A DNA stretch of 64,000 nucleotides from Bizionia sp. M204 (GTDB lineage Bacteria > Bacteroidota > Bacteroidia > Flavobacteriales > Flavobacteriaceae): contig NZ_CP046242.1 of the NCBI RefSeq assembly GCF_023205095.1, forward strand, positions 2,841,001 through 2,905,000, written 5' to 3'. A program made the position numbers and the translations under genes. Position 1 is the stretch's first letter; each line of letters starts with the position of its first letter. Positions 28,419-37,214 of the stretch are shown in pieces. The notes under the pieces were generated by a model. The model was not told the origin of the DNA and made no database searches. It worked only from the letters and a program-made list of their open reading frames with translations.

Positions 28419-29039
28419 ATGGCATTAAATTCCGCTATCGTCAAAAAATTTAGAAGTGCATTTGAGAATAAATGTTTTACCTTAATTGCTGAAGCTTATC
28501 AGTTTTCTTTAATAAAAAAAACTATTCGACTAAATTTAGATGAAAACGATATTACACAAATATTATTTGAAAGAATAAACACAAATCCTAAAAGGATTGA
28601 TTTTAGGATATTTGCAACGCGTGAAGAACATTTATCTAAAGATGTAGAAATAAAAAAAGGCTTTGCTGATAAATTACCAAGAGTAGATTTAAAAATGTCT
28701 AATATAACCTCGAACCTTGAGTTTAAGTACTTTTTTGAAGCTAAACGATTAAAAGAAAATGATTCTAAACTTAAAAGAAGCTACATAGATGAAGGTATGG
28801 ACAGGTTTACTTCGAAGAAATATCCTTCTGGCTGTATGTTAGGCTTCTTACTTCAAGGCAATGTGAATAAAACTGTAGAAGGCATAAATAAATTACTAAT
28901 TAAAGACAAACGAAATACTCAAACTCTGAATTCTAAAAAGAATGAATTGCATAAAGATTATTTTGAATCTAAGCATATTGAAATAGGCGTTTTGAAACAT
29001 TTGATATTTGACTTTACCAATAATTGTAATTACAATTAA
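28419..29039 (+). CDS. Small protein with PD-(D/E)xK-like signature, partner of the methylase
   Basis: I do not recognise the 206-residue product by name. The gene begins 2 bases after the methylase stop, so they are almost certainly cotranscribed. The central text (RVD90LKM, then about 15 residues on FFE107-A108-K109RL) fits the D...ExK metal-binding signature of PD-(D/E)xK nucleases, preceded by a helical N-terminus (LNSAIVKKFRSAFENKCFTL) and followed by alternating strands. A restriction endonuclease subunit is the inference from motif plus context. A modification-dependent or structural role is possible. The C-terminus is short and asparagine-rich. Confidence 0.6.
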   Translation: MALNSAIVKKFRSAFENKCFTLIAEAYQFSLIKKTIRLNLDENDITQILFERINTNPKRIDFRIFATREEHLSKDVEIKKGFADKLPRVDLKMSNITSNLEFKYFFEAKRLKENDSKLKRSYIDEGMDRFTSKKYPSGCMLGFLLQGNVNKTVEGINKLLIKDKRNTQTLNSKKNELHKDYFESKHIEIGVLKHLIFDFTNNCNYN

Positions 29040-29137
29040 TGTCAATGCAAAATTTATATACAAAATTGTTAGTAACAGCCGGTACTTAAACTGAAAAAGA
29101 TAATAGTTTCCTGGATTACTTGATTGGTGATTCTTAA

Positions 29138-29275
29138 CGGTTTGCTTTATATTCAGTATGTAAGTTTTATGTTGAAATAGAATACAGTGTAATTGAAAAT
29201 AAAATAATAGAATTGAATAGTTTCGATGATGGAGACCTTCTTATGAAGTACTCTTTTTTTAGAAATAAAGGATAA
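29138..29275 (+). pseudogene. Possible 3' remnant of a lost gene
   Basis: An open frame without a good start gives a peptide containing FYVEIEYSVIENKIIELNSF and ending KYSFFRNKG before a stop at 29273-29275. The even, hydrophilic-hydrophobic composition is protein-like, and I have a weak impression that similar C-terminal ends occur in flavobacterial hypothetical proteins. It may be debris of a gene deleted on integration or recombination. Confidence 0.3.
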
Positions 29276-29286
29276 TAAAAGTTCCT

Positions 29287-29535
29287 TTAATTTTTATCCA
29301 AATCAAAATCAAAATCGAAAAGTTCTTTTGGTGAAATTTGTAAGCCTTTTGATAATTCATATATTGTAGTTAATTGAATGTTAACTTCACCTTTTTCATA
29401 TTTGGCAATATCGCTATAGTCCAAATCGCACCTTTGAGAAAGTTCTCTTAAACTTAAGCTTCTTTTTTTTCTTAGTTTCTTTAAGTGCCTCCCAAATAAA
29501 AGCTGAAAATTGAATTTATTAGTATTTTTAACCAT
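29287..29535 (-). CDS. XRE-family helix-turn-helix regulator
   Basis: This 82-residue protein is made almost entirely of one Cro/C1-type HTH domain: LLFGRHLKKLRKKRSLSLRE, LSQRCDLDYSDIAKYEKG and TTIYELSKGLQISPKELFDF (residues about 12-75). Such short stand-alone XRE proteins act as controller (C) proteins of restriction-modification systems or as phage-type repressors. It lies 247 bases from the methylase operon on the opposite strand. A perfect inverted repeat lies 32 bases upstream of its start (29568-29593) and is the obvious candidate operator. Confidence 0.85.
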   Translation of the reverse strand: MVKNTNKFNFQLLFGRHLKKLRKKRSLSLRELSQRCDLDYSDIAKYEKGEVNIQLTTIYELSKGLQISPKELFDFDFDLDKN

Positions 29536-29567
29536 ATAAACTGCAAATTGGTTAAATTCTTAAAAAA

Positions 29568-29593
29568 TAATGTGGGTTTAATGACCCACATTA
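29568..29593. promoter_or_regulatory. Perfect 10-bp inverted repeat upstream of XRE gene
   Basis: TAATGTGGGT (29568-29577) is exactly complementary to ACCCACATTA (29584-29593), with a 6-base spacer. Its place just upstream of a leftward XRE gene fits an autoregulatory operator. A terminator for rightward transcription is less likely because no T run follows. Confidence 0.55.
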
Positions 29594-29685
29594 AAAATTA
29601 ATTATTATATTACACCCCAATAACATAAATTTGCGATTCTTCAAATAACATATTGAAGCATTCGCTTAGAATCTCGTATCAGAAA

Positions 29686-29770
29686 ACTGGTAATTTAAAG
29701 GAACGAGAGGATAAGTATGATGCTCACGTCTCTGGGCGTGGGCTCACTTATTGTTCCTCGGTATACCAGT
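29686..29770 (+). ncRNA. Candidate structured RNA or folded recombination site (nested stems)
   Basis: Five successive complementary blocks nest in order: ACTGGTA (29686-29692) with TACCAGT (29764-29770); AGGAAC (29699-29704) with GTTCCT (29753-29758); ATAAG (29711-29715) with CTTAT (29747-29751); TGA (29718-29720) with TCA (29744-29746); and GCTCACG (29722-29728) with CGTGGGC (29737-29743, one G-U pair). Small bulges separate them and an 8-base loop closes the top. I do not recognise the family. Transcription has not been shown, so ncRNA is only the nearest type. Confidence 0.4.
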
Positions 29771-29998
29771 ACCTCTGATGCAGTAAGCTGAGTTCCATGC
29801 CTTTTTTTATGCGCCATTGGTACTTACTTTCTGATTCTTGGCATTACTTCTTTACACTATCAAAGGATTGCACTTAACCGTTTTATGAATTAGTTTATTG
29901 GGGCGTGGCCGTTAGAGATTGGTTGGATACATTTTTCTAAATAAGCGGCCGCTTCCCCTTAACTGTAAACACCACTGCTGCCTATGGTATACCCTTTT

Positions 29999-30044
29999 GT
30001 GACTTGTTTGTGCTACAGCTGTTAGCTGGCGAATGACAAGTCAC
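29999..30044. repeat. Two-tier inverted repeat (hairpin)
   Basis: GTGACTTGT (29999-30007) pairs perfectly with ACAAGTCAC (30036-30044). Inside it CAGCT (30016-30020) pairs with AGCTG (30024-30028) around GTT. Internal loops of 8 and 7 bases separate the two stems. Confidence 0.6.
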
Positions 30045-30049
30045 CCCAT

Positions 30050-30096
30050 AAAAAAAAGACCCACCCTTTCGTTTTCGAGGACATGGGGGTCGGTCT
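30050..30096 (-). terminator. Minus-strand terminator-like hairpin in front of susC
   Basis: AGACCGACCC and GGGTGGGTCT (minus-strand reading of 30087-30096 and 30057-30066) form a 10-base stem with one mismatch. On the minus strand it is followed by eight Ts (the A run at 30050-30057). On the plus strand there is no T run. No leftward gene is known to end here. Confidence 0.5.
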
Positions 30097-30136
30097 CTAG
30101 TTAAACTGATATAAACCATTTAACCATTACAAAGTT

Positions 30137-33118
30137 ATGACAAAAACTTTTTATTTAAAACGAAGCCGGCTTGTTTTTAGCAGCCAGCTTCTTATCTGTC
30201 TATTATCTGTATCATTATATGCTCAAGACGTTCTTATTTCTGGGGTGATAACGGATGGCCAGCAGCCCATACCAGGGGCCAGTATTCTTATTAAACACAC
30301 GGTTAGGGGAACCGTTTCTGATTTTGATGGGCGGTATGAATTACCTGCTAAACCCACAGACACCCTACAGATATCGTATTTGGGGTATAGCCCTATGGAG
30401 CTGCCCGTTGGTAGTTTACGGGTTATAAACGTGATTTTGCAGGAAGATGCGACTGCATTGGGCGAGGTGACCATCAATGCTGGGTATTATAACACTACGG
30501 AGAGAACCAAAACGGGGAGTATTGCCCAAATAACCGCTAAAGAGATTGCCAAACAGCCCGTAAGTAATCCTTTGGCTGCGATGCAGGGAAGGTTGAGTGG
30601 CGTAAATATTGTGGAGACTTCGGGTGTCCCTGGCAGTGGTTTTGATGTACGTATCCGTGGGCAGAGCAGCCTTATGGCGGGTAATGAACCACTTTATATT
30701 ATAGATGGTGTTCCTTATGATTCACAAACTTTAGGATCTAGTAACACATCAGGACCAATTATCCCAAACGCGAATATCAGTCCGTTAAACGCCATTAACC
30801 CGGCAACTATTGAGAGTATAGAGGTGTTGAAAGATGCTGATGCTACGGCAATATATGGGTCTCGTGGTGCGAATGGGGTTGTATTGATTAGTACTAAAAA
30901 AGGCCAACAGGGGCAAACCACCTTTATCATTAATAGCCGAACGGGTTTTAGTACTATAGCCCAAAAGCGAGACGTTCTGAATACCGAACAGTATTTGGAG
31001 ATGCGCCGTGAGGCCTTTGCCAATGATGGCATTAGTACTTATCCGGCTACCGCTTATGACGTTAATGGGACCTGGGATGAAAACCGTTACACGGACTGGC
31101 AAGAAGCCTTAATAGGTGAAACGGCTACAACACGGCAACTCATGGCCTCTGTATCGGGAGGCGGGGAGCGTACTCAATTTTTATTGAGTGGGATGTACCA
31201 GAATGAAACCACTGTTTTTCCAAAAGATTTCAATTATGACCGTATAACGTTTAATTCCAATATCAGACACACAAGTATTAATAACCGTTTTCGATTGAAT
31301 TTTAGTGCTGGTTATACGGCAGAGGCCAATTTGTTACCAGGGATGGATTTATCAAATGACGCTTATACCTTATCACCCAATGCTCCAGCCTTATATGATG
31401 ACGCTGGGGAGTTGAACTGGGAAAACAATACCTGGACGAATCCTTTAGCCCAATTGGATACGGAGTACCAACAGGATTCAAAAAACCTTATTTCGAATTT
31501 GGTATTGACCTATGATGTAATAAAAGACCTAGAAGTTAAGGTCAGTACAGGCTATGGGTTTAGTAATTTATCGGATTATCAAGCCTCACCGCATACTGTT
31601 TTTAATCCAGCATACGGATTAGATAGTTCCTCATCGACCTTAATTACTAGTGAAAGCGCCAGGCAGCATTATATTATAGAACCGCAATTGAATTGGAAAC
31701 GGCGGTTTGCTAATCATAGCATTCAAATTCTTTTGGGGAGTACTTTTCAGGAGCAACAAACCGACCGTACTGGATTTCTTGGTTTTGGATTTGCCAATAA
31801 TCATTTTATAACCAATTTGAGTGCTGCCAGTACCCTGATGGTTTTAGAGGCGGACGAAACCACCTATAGGCATCACTCTATATTTAGTAGGCTTCATTAT
31901 GCGTATAAAAACACATTTTTATTAAATCTGACCGGACGACGCGATGGTTCTAGTCGGTTTGGATCTGGCAATAAATATGGGAATTTTGGTGCTATTGGAG
32001 CAGCCTATTTATTTTCGAAAGATTTACAGTGGTCTTGGCTCAACCATGGCAAGTTGCGAGGGAGTTATGGCTTGACTGGCAACGACCAAATAGGGGATTA
32101 TCAGTATTTGCAAACCAATACAATAACTGACTCTACTTATGACGGTTATTTAGGGTTAGAGCCCTCAAGACTTTACAACCCTGTTTTTCAATGGGAGGAA
32201 AGCATTAAAAAAGAAATTGCTTTAGAATTGGGAGCCTTCGCAGATCGACTCACTCTTTCGGCGGCCTATTATAATCACCGCTCATCCAATCAACTCATTA
32301 ATTATGCGTTACCAGGAACCACAGGGTTCACCTCAATATTAAGCAATTTAGATGCTTTAGTTGAAAATTCGGGTTGGGAGTTTGAGATACATGGTGCTAT
32401 CCTGAATAAGGGGCCATTAAAATGGGAAGCTAGCTTAAATTTGACTTTACCTAAAAACAAGTTGCTCGCGTTTCCGGGATTAGAAGACTCCACTTATGCG
32501 AACCGTTATATTATTGGAGAACCGGTGTCTATTGTAAAGCTCTATCAACTACAAGGTGTTAATCCTGAAACAGGGCTTTTTGAATTTGAAGATTTTAATG
32601 GGGACGGACAGATTACTAGTCTTGAGGATAGGCAGCAAGTTGCTGATTTAACACCTCAATTATATGGTGGATTTGGTAATGTGGTTACGTATAAAAATTG
32701 GGCATTAGATGTGTTTTTTCAGTTTGAGAAAAAAGATGGTTATAATGCCTATCGTTACAGCCAAAGTCCTGGTAGAATGTTGAATCAACCCGTGGAGGTA
32801 TTAGACCGTTGGCAGCAACCAGGCGACCATGCAGCGATGCAACGTTTTACCACAGGAGCAGATGGCGAGGCTGCTCGTGCGTATACGCGTTTCACTCAGA
32901 GTACTGGTGTTATATCGGATGCCTCTTTTATAAGGCTTAAATCTTTAGAACTTGCTTATTCCATTCCTAACAAAAAGGGCTCAGAAAGCTGCCGGATAGC
33001 TTTACAGGGTCAAAATTTACTCACGTTTACCAACTTAAAAGGGGTGGATCCTGAACAAGTAACGCGATTTATTCCTGTGTTAAAACGTGTGAATTTAACT
33101 GTGCAATTTCAATTTTAA
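30137..33118 (+). CDS. SusC/RagA-family TonB-linked outer membrane transporter
   Basis: This 993-residue outer membrane importer has a signal peptide (up to about residue 30, ending SLYAQ), then a CarboxypepD_reg-like domain (VLISGVITDGQQPIPGASIL, about 32-112). A TonB plug follows, with the SusC landmarks NAGYYNTTERTKTGSI, LYIIDGVPYD and IESIEVLKDADATAIYGSRG, and then a 22-strand barrel to the end. SusC proteins form pedal-bin complexes with a SusD lipoprotein lid. The immediate SusD partner (20 bases downstream) and the S9 peptidase that follows argue for oligopeptide rather than glycan uptake. Codons look richer in GC than those of the neighbouring restriction-modification genes. Confidence 0.95.
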   Translation: MTKTFYLKRSRLVFSSQLLICLLSVSLYAQDVLISGVITDGQQPIPGASILIKHTVRGTVSDFDGRYELPAKPTDTLQISYLGYSPMELPVGSLRVINVILQEDATALGEVTINAGYYNTTERTKTGSIAQITAKEIAKQPVSNPLAAMQGRLSGVNIVETSGVPGSGFDVRIRGQSSLMAGNEPLYIIDGVPYDSQTLGSSNTSGPIIPNANISPLNAINPATIESIEVLKDADATAIYGSRGANGVVLISTKKGQQGQTTFIINSRTGFSTIAQKRDVLNTEQYLEMRREAFANDGISTYPATAYDVNGTWDENRYTDWQEALIGETATTRQLMASVSGGGERTQFLLSGMYQNETTVFPKDFNYDRITFNSNIRHTSINNRFRLNFSAGYTAEANLLPGMDLSNDAYTLSPNAPALYDDAGELNWENNTWTNPLAQLDTEYQQDSKNLISNLVLTYDVIKDLEVKVSTGYGFSNLSDYQASPHTVFNPAYGLDSSSSTLITSESARQHYIIEPQLNWKRRFANHSIQILLGSTFQEQQTDRTGFLGFGFANNHFITNLSAASTLMVLEADETTYRHHSIFSRLHYAYKNTFLLNLTGRRDGSSRFGSGNKYGNFGAIGAAYLFSKDLQWSWLNHGKLRGSYGLTGNDQIGDYQYLQTNTITDSTYDGYLGLEPSRLYNPVFQWEESIKKEIALELGAFADRLTLSAAYYNHRSSNQLINYALPGTTGFTSILSNLDALVENSGWEFEIHGAILNKGPLKWEASLNLTLPKNKLLAFPGLEDSTYANRYIIGEPVSIVKLYQLQGVNPETGLFEFEDFNGDGQITSLEDRQQVADLTPQLYGGFGNVVTYKNWALDVFFQFEKKDGYNAYRYSQSPGRMLNQPVEVLDRWQQPGDHAAMQRFTTGADGEAARAYTRFTQSTGVISDASFIRLKSLELAYSIPNKKGSESCRIALQGQNLLTFTNLKGVDPEQVTRFIPVLKRVNLTVQFQF

Positions 33119-33138
33119 CTATTAGAATCACATACCTT

Positions 33139-34521
33139 ATGAAAACATTAACCATAAACAACATATTTATTATCCTTGTCAGCTTCTTTTGCTTTGTTTC
33201 CTGCGAGGATTACCTAGAACTAAATGACCCAATTGGGCAATTGCCCACTCCCGAGGTGTTTGAGGATGCTCAAACTGCAACTTCCGCGGTAACCACACTA
33301 TATGCGAAGCTACGTGATGCCTCTAGTATCAGCGGAGGACAAACCGGTTTGGGATTTTTAATGGGATTATATACCGATGAATTGGATTATTATGCTTTAG
33401 GCGAGCATGCGGATTCCTTTTATCAACACCAGATTATAGCATCAGACCCAACGGTTGCTGAATTATGGAACAGTAGTTACCACATTATTTTTATGAGTAA
33501 TTCTGTTTTGGAAGGTCTTGAAAACTCCGAGAGCCTAAATATAGACGTGAAAAATCAATTACGCGGAGAAGCTTTGTTTGTTAGAGCCTTAATGCATTTT
33601 TATTTAGTGAATTTATTTGGCGATGTCCCTTATGTTCTGACCACTGACTATGCATTGAATAGCCAGTTTTCTAGAATGCCCGTTCAGGATGTTTATGAAC
33701 AGATGCTTATAGATTTGATTGAGGCACAATCTCTTTTAACCAGTTCTTATGTTTCTTTTGAGCGGACCCGACCTAACAAATGGGTTGTGACCTCCTTGAT
33801 GGCTCGCGTTTATCTTTATTTGGAGCAGTGGGATGCCGCAGAGCGTGCCAGCACGCAGGTGATAAATAACGCGGGTTTATATGATTTACAAGTACCTATT
33901 GAAGCTGTTTTTTTAAAGGCGAGCCCCTCTGCTATTTGGCAGTTAAAACCGAAAAACGCTGGTGATAATACTTTAGAAGGCATTTTGTATGCTCTTAGTT
34001 CACCCCCTCCACAGGTTGCTGCTTTAACTACTGATTTTATTGAGGATATGGAAGCATTAGATTTAAGACGGCAGCATTGGATCCATGAGGTGACTGATGG
34101 TACTGATACCTGGTATTTACCTTATAAGTATCAACAAGGTTCTAATACGGGAACCAGTATGGAATATTCTGTAGTGTTCCGTTTGTCCGAACAATATTTG
34201 ATACGGGCTGAAGCCCGAGCACGTCAAGGGTATATTACTGATGCACAAGCAGACCTGAATGCTGTTCGTTTGCGTGCAGGTTTGGATGCTATTACGGCCT
34301 CTGGGATGGCAGAATTGATGGCGGCGATTACTGCGGAAAGACGGTTTGAACTTTTTACAGAGTTTGGACACCGATGGTTTGATATTAAGAGGCTAGGCAT
34401 TGCAGATACGGTATTAGATCCCATAAAGCCGGGGTGGATTTCCACGCAGGTTTTATTGCCTATTCCAGACAGTGAATTGTTACGTAACCCTAATTTAAAC
34501 CCACAAAATCCGGGGTATTAA
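33139..34521 (+). CDS. SusD/RagB-family surface lipoprotein
   Basis: This 460-residue protein starts with the lipoprotein signal MKTLTINNIFIILVSFFCFV followed by SCEDYLEL; the Cys after SFFCFVS is lipidated. The SusD fold is indicated by the N-terminal DYLELNDPIGQLPTPEVFED, the TPR-like helical text GEALFVRALMHFYLVNLFGD, the later YLIRAEARARQGYITDAQAD and ERRFELFTEFGHRWFDIKRLG, and the C-terminal IPDSELLRNPNLNPQNPGY. It closes over the SusC barrel on the outer leaflet and captures ligand. It lies 20 bases after susC and 10 bases before the S9 peptidase. Confidence 0.95.
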   Translation: MKTLTINNIFIILVSFFCFVSCEDYLELNDPIGQLPTPEVFEDAQTATSAVTTLYAKLRDASSISGGQTGLGFLMGLYTDELDYYALGEHADSFYQHQIIASDPTVAELWNSSYHIIFMSNSVLEGLENSESLNIDVKNQLRGEALFVRALMHFYLVNLFGDVPYVLTTDYALNSQFSRMPVQDVYEQMLIDLIEAQSLLTSSYVSFERTRPNKWVVTSLMARVYLYLEQWDAAERASTQVINNAGLYDLQVPIEAVFLKASPSAIWQLKPKNAGDNTLEGILYALSSPPPQVAALTTDFIEDMEALDLRRQHWIHEVTDGTDTWYLPYKYQQGSNTGTSMEYSVVFRLSEQYLIRAEARARQGYITDAQADLNAVRLRAGLDAITASGMAELMAAITAERRFELFTEFGHRWFDIKRLGIADTVLDPIKPGWISTQVLLPIPDSELLRNPNLNPQNPGY

Positions 34522-34531
34522 ACTGAAAACT

Positions 34532-37147
34532 ATGACTAAACACAAATTAATACATACCGGTTTTTCGTTTATAAAGCTATTCCTCGTACTAACCCTATTT
34601 ATAACGGCTGATTTCGGTTTCAGCCAAAGCGATTCTAAAAAAGTGTACTTTACTGGGTTGGACTCCTTATGGAGTCAAAATATTTATACAGAGAAACTGT
34701 CTCAGGATGGCATGTGGTATACTTATACAGAAGTTTTCAATTCTGAATCGCGCTTTCTAAAGTTGGGGCATATTTTGGATGCGTATTCTGCTACTTTTAA
34801 GAATTGTAGGATGCATCAATTTTCCAATAATAATCATTGGTTTGCGGCTATTAATGATTCCGAGGAGCTTGTTGTGGTGGACCTGGTAAACCATAACCAA
34901 GCGACATACCCTCATATTATGATGCATATGTTTAGCTTTTCGGAATCTGGGAATTATTTAGCTGCTTATCAACAAGTTGACGATAAACCGGTTGGTATTT
35001 TATTAATTGATCTTAGGACTCGAACTGTTAAGTCCCTGTCTGGGGTGGAATCTTTTTCATGGCATCCCACAAAAGAGCAGTTGCTTATTGTTAAAAATCA
35101 GGATAGTAAGCAGCAGGTTATAGTCTATGATGTTCTTACTGACGAAGCAACAACTGTAACGCAAAATAGCGACAGTGAATATCACTTTTTAACTTGGGGT
35201 GCGTTGGGGAGTGCCGTTTTTATGGAATTGCGAGAAGGTAGTCATATTTTGTATTTTATGAATACTCAAGGTGAAATTATTAAGTTGCAAGACCTAGATG
35301 TTGCTACTTTACAGGCTGGTTCAGTAATCAGTCATCGAAAGCCTTATGTATCTGAAGATGGACAGAAAATTCTTTTTTATAGGCAACCATTACAGGATCA
35401 ACACAAGGGTGTAACAGCACCTGTAGAAACATGGCATACAGCTGATCCTTGGGTATACCCAAGGATGCAGTATTATCATGATACTGAATTAGAGTTTGCC
35501 TTGACAGGTTGGTATCCCGAAACTGGAGCACTAGTTGCTATTGAAACGGCGCAAACGCCCACCGCTGCGCTTACGATTAATCATGACTATGCCTTGGTAT
35601 ATAACCAGCTTGAGAACGAACCCCAATACCAATATTTTCCCAGTTCTGATTTATACGTTAAGCATGTGAAAACAGGAGTAACCCAATTAGTTATTGAGAA
35701 TCAATATACAGAAGCGGAATTTATTTCTATTTCTCCAGGTGGTAATTATGTAGCGTATTTTAAGACGAATGATTGGTGGGTTTATGATATTAAACAGGCT
35801 AAAACCGTAAACTTAACAGGTGATATTTCAGCGGATTTCCAGAACTTTGAACGCGAATTGCCAGGGAGCCAGTATCCTTATGGTAGTCCTGGTTGGACAG
35901 AAGATGATGAACACATTATTATATATGACCAACATGATATTTGGATGATGACTCCAGATGGCGCCGATAAAACACGTATTACACGAGGTCAGGAGGCAGG
36001 TATGCGTTTTAGGATTGCTAAAAACACATCTAGACTCCATCATGCGAATTCCGTCATAGGTCCTGGTTTTTCAAGTGTCGCCTTGGATTTAAAAACCGGT
36101 GTTTTATTGGAGGTATTTGATCTTGGCGATTATAAAACAGGCTATGCCTTTTGGGGGCGCAATCAGGAGATAGCGACTCTTTTGCTGGAAGACCAAAAAG
36201 TAAGCCAAGCTTTGGTCTCCAAAAACTCGTCGACTTTAATTTATTGTAAGGAATTTTTTAATCGACCTAGAGGGTTATACCGATTGGATTTAAAGACCCT
36301 AAAAGAAACTTTGATTTATCAGTCGAATGCGGCATTGCAGGAATATGATTTAGGTACTTTTGAGCTTATAGATTATACCGGAACTTCAGGAAAACCATTA
36401 AAAGGTGCTTTGTTATATCCGGCAAATTTTAACCCTGATAAGACCTACCCCATGATTGTACATATCTATGAGAATGAGTCTAAAAAGGTATTGGGGTTTA
36501 AGCCTCCTTCCGATTTTACTTTAAATGGTTTTAATTTATTGAAATATATTACTAACGGTTATTTTGTTTTTTACCCTGACTTTGAATACATCCAAGGAGA
36601 CCCAGGAGTTTCCGCCTTACAATCGGTAACTACAGCTGTAAATACGGTTTTGGAAAGAGGGCATGTGGATGCCAAACGCATGGGATTGATAGGTCATTCT
36701 TTTGGTGGTTATGAAACGGCTTTTATAGTCACCCAAACGAATTTATTTGCTGCGGCCGTGGCGGGGGCGGCCGTTACCGACCTGAAAAGTTATTATCATG
36801 ATGTGTCGTGGGATAATAAGCAGAACCAGATGTGGCGCATGGAAAATCAGCAGTGGCGTATGGGAAAGTCTTTTTACCAAGCTAAAAACGCCTATTATAG
36901 AAATTCGCCACTTCATCAAATAGAAGGTATAGAAACCCCTTTACTATTATGGACTGGAAAGTTGGATACTAACGTGAACTGGAGCCAAAGTGTTTACCTA
37001 TTTATGGGACTTAAACGTTTAGGAAAAAAGGGAAAATTGCTATTGTTTGATAATGAGTTTCATTTTATTAGTCATAAAATGAATCAGCGGCTACTTACTC
37101 AAGACATTTATGAGTGGATGGAGTTGCATTTAAAACGACCAGATTGA
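34532..37147 (+). CDS. S9 family prolyl-oligopeptidase-type serine peptidase
   Basis: This 871-residue exported enzyme has a signal peptide ending near GFSQ (about residue 33). A beta-propeller-like N-terminal half (about 45-590, with PD40-like text such as SISPGGNYVAYF) precedes an alpha/beta hydrolase domain. The catalytic triad is S723 in G721-H-S-F-G-G (family GxSxGG), D812 in WTGKLDTNVNW and His844 (or His848) in NEFHFISHKM. It probably cleaves short proline- or otherwise selected peptides before or after import by the adjacent SusCD pair. It ends at a convergent terminator. There is no T9SS domain, so it is likely periplasmic. Confidence 0.92.
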   Translation: MTKHKLIHTGFSFIKLFLVLTLFITADFGFSQSDSKKVYFTGLDSLWSQNIYTEKLSQDGMWYTYTEVFNSESRFLKLGHILDAYSATFKNCRMHQFSNNNHWFAAINDSEELVVVDLVNHNQATYPHIMMHMFSFSESGNYLAAYQQVDDKPVGILLIDLRTRTVKSLSGVESFSWHPTKEQLLIVKNQDSKQQVIVYDVLTDEATTVTQNSDSEYHFLTWGALGSAVFMELREGSHILYFMNTQGEIIKLQDLDVATLQAGSVISHRKPYVSEDGQKILFYRQPLQDQHKGVTAPVETWHTADPWVYPRMQYYHDTELEFALTGWYPETGALVAIETAQTPTAALTINHDYALVYNQLENEPQYQYFPSSDLYVKHVKTGVTQLVIENQYTEAEFISISPGGNYVAYFKTNDWWVYDIKQAKTVNLTGDISADFQNFERELPGSQYPYGSPGWTEDDEHIIIYDQHDIWMMTPDGADKTRITRGQEAGMRFRIAKNTSRLHHANSVIGPGFSSVALDLKTGVLLEVFDLGDYKTGYAFWGRNQEIATLLLEDQKVSQALVSKNSSTLIYCKEFFNRPRGLYRLDLKTLKETLIYQSNAALQEYDLGTFELIDYTGTSGKPLKGALLYPANFNPDKTYPMIVHIYENESKKVLGFKPPSDFTLNGFNLLKYITNGYFVFYPDFEYIQGDPGVSALQSVTTAVNTVLERGHVDAKRMGLIGHSFGGYETAFIVTQTNLFAAAVAGAAVTDLKSYYHDVSWDNKQNQMWRMENQQWRMGKSFYQAKNAYYRNSPLHQIEGIETPLLLWTGKLDTNVNWSQSVYLFMGLKRLGKKGKLLLFDNEFHFISHKMNQRLLTQDIYEWMELHLKRPD

Positions 37148-37155
37148 CACAAAAT

Positions 37156-37191
37156 AGTTTCCTGAATGACAACAAAATCATTCAGGAAACT
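37156..37191. terminator. Convergent terminator hairpin
   Basis: A perfect 14-bp stem (AGTTTCCTGAATGA pairing with TCATTCAGGAAACT) with an 8-base loop and TTTT on the plus strand separates the S9 peptidase from the leftward DUF6520 gene. Confidence 0.85.
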
Positions 37192-37214
37192 TTTGAATCA
37201 GAAATTACTGATAT

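Larger units (their letters stand above)
29594..30136. other. Gene-free, structure-rich leader or island boundary before susC-like gene
   Basis: No credible reading frame spans this 540-base stretch. Instead it holds a long bulged hairpin (29686-29770), a 12-base palindrome AAGCGGCCGCTT (29943-29954), a cruciform-like hairpin (29999-30044) and a minus-strand terminator-like stem (30050-30096). GC is higher than in the flanking restriction-modification genes. Structured RNA, recombination sites or an mRNA leader for the SusC gene are all possible. Confidence 0.6.

Noticed and set aside
29686-29770. Integron attC site
   Set aside because: The ends do not show the RYYYAAC/GTTRRRY core pair, and no integron integrase or cassette array is in the window. 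I keep only the neutral structured-element call.
22704-30136. Complete integrative element with att repeats
   Set aside because: No integrase, excisionase with certainty, or duplicate of the tRNA 3' end was found in the window.
30715-31102. Overlapping minus-strand open frames inside the SusC gene
   Set aside because: They mirror the conserved plug domain and have no start context or protein-like composition.
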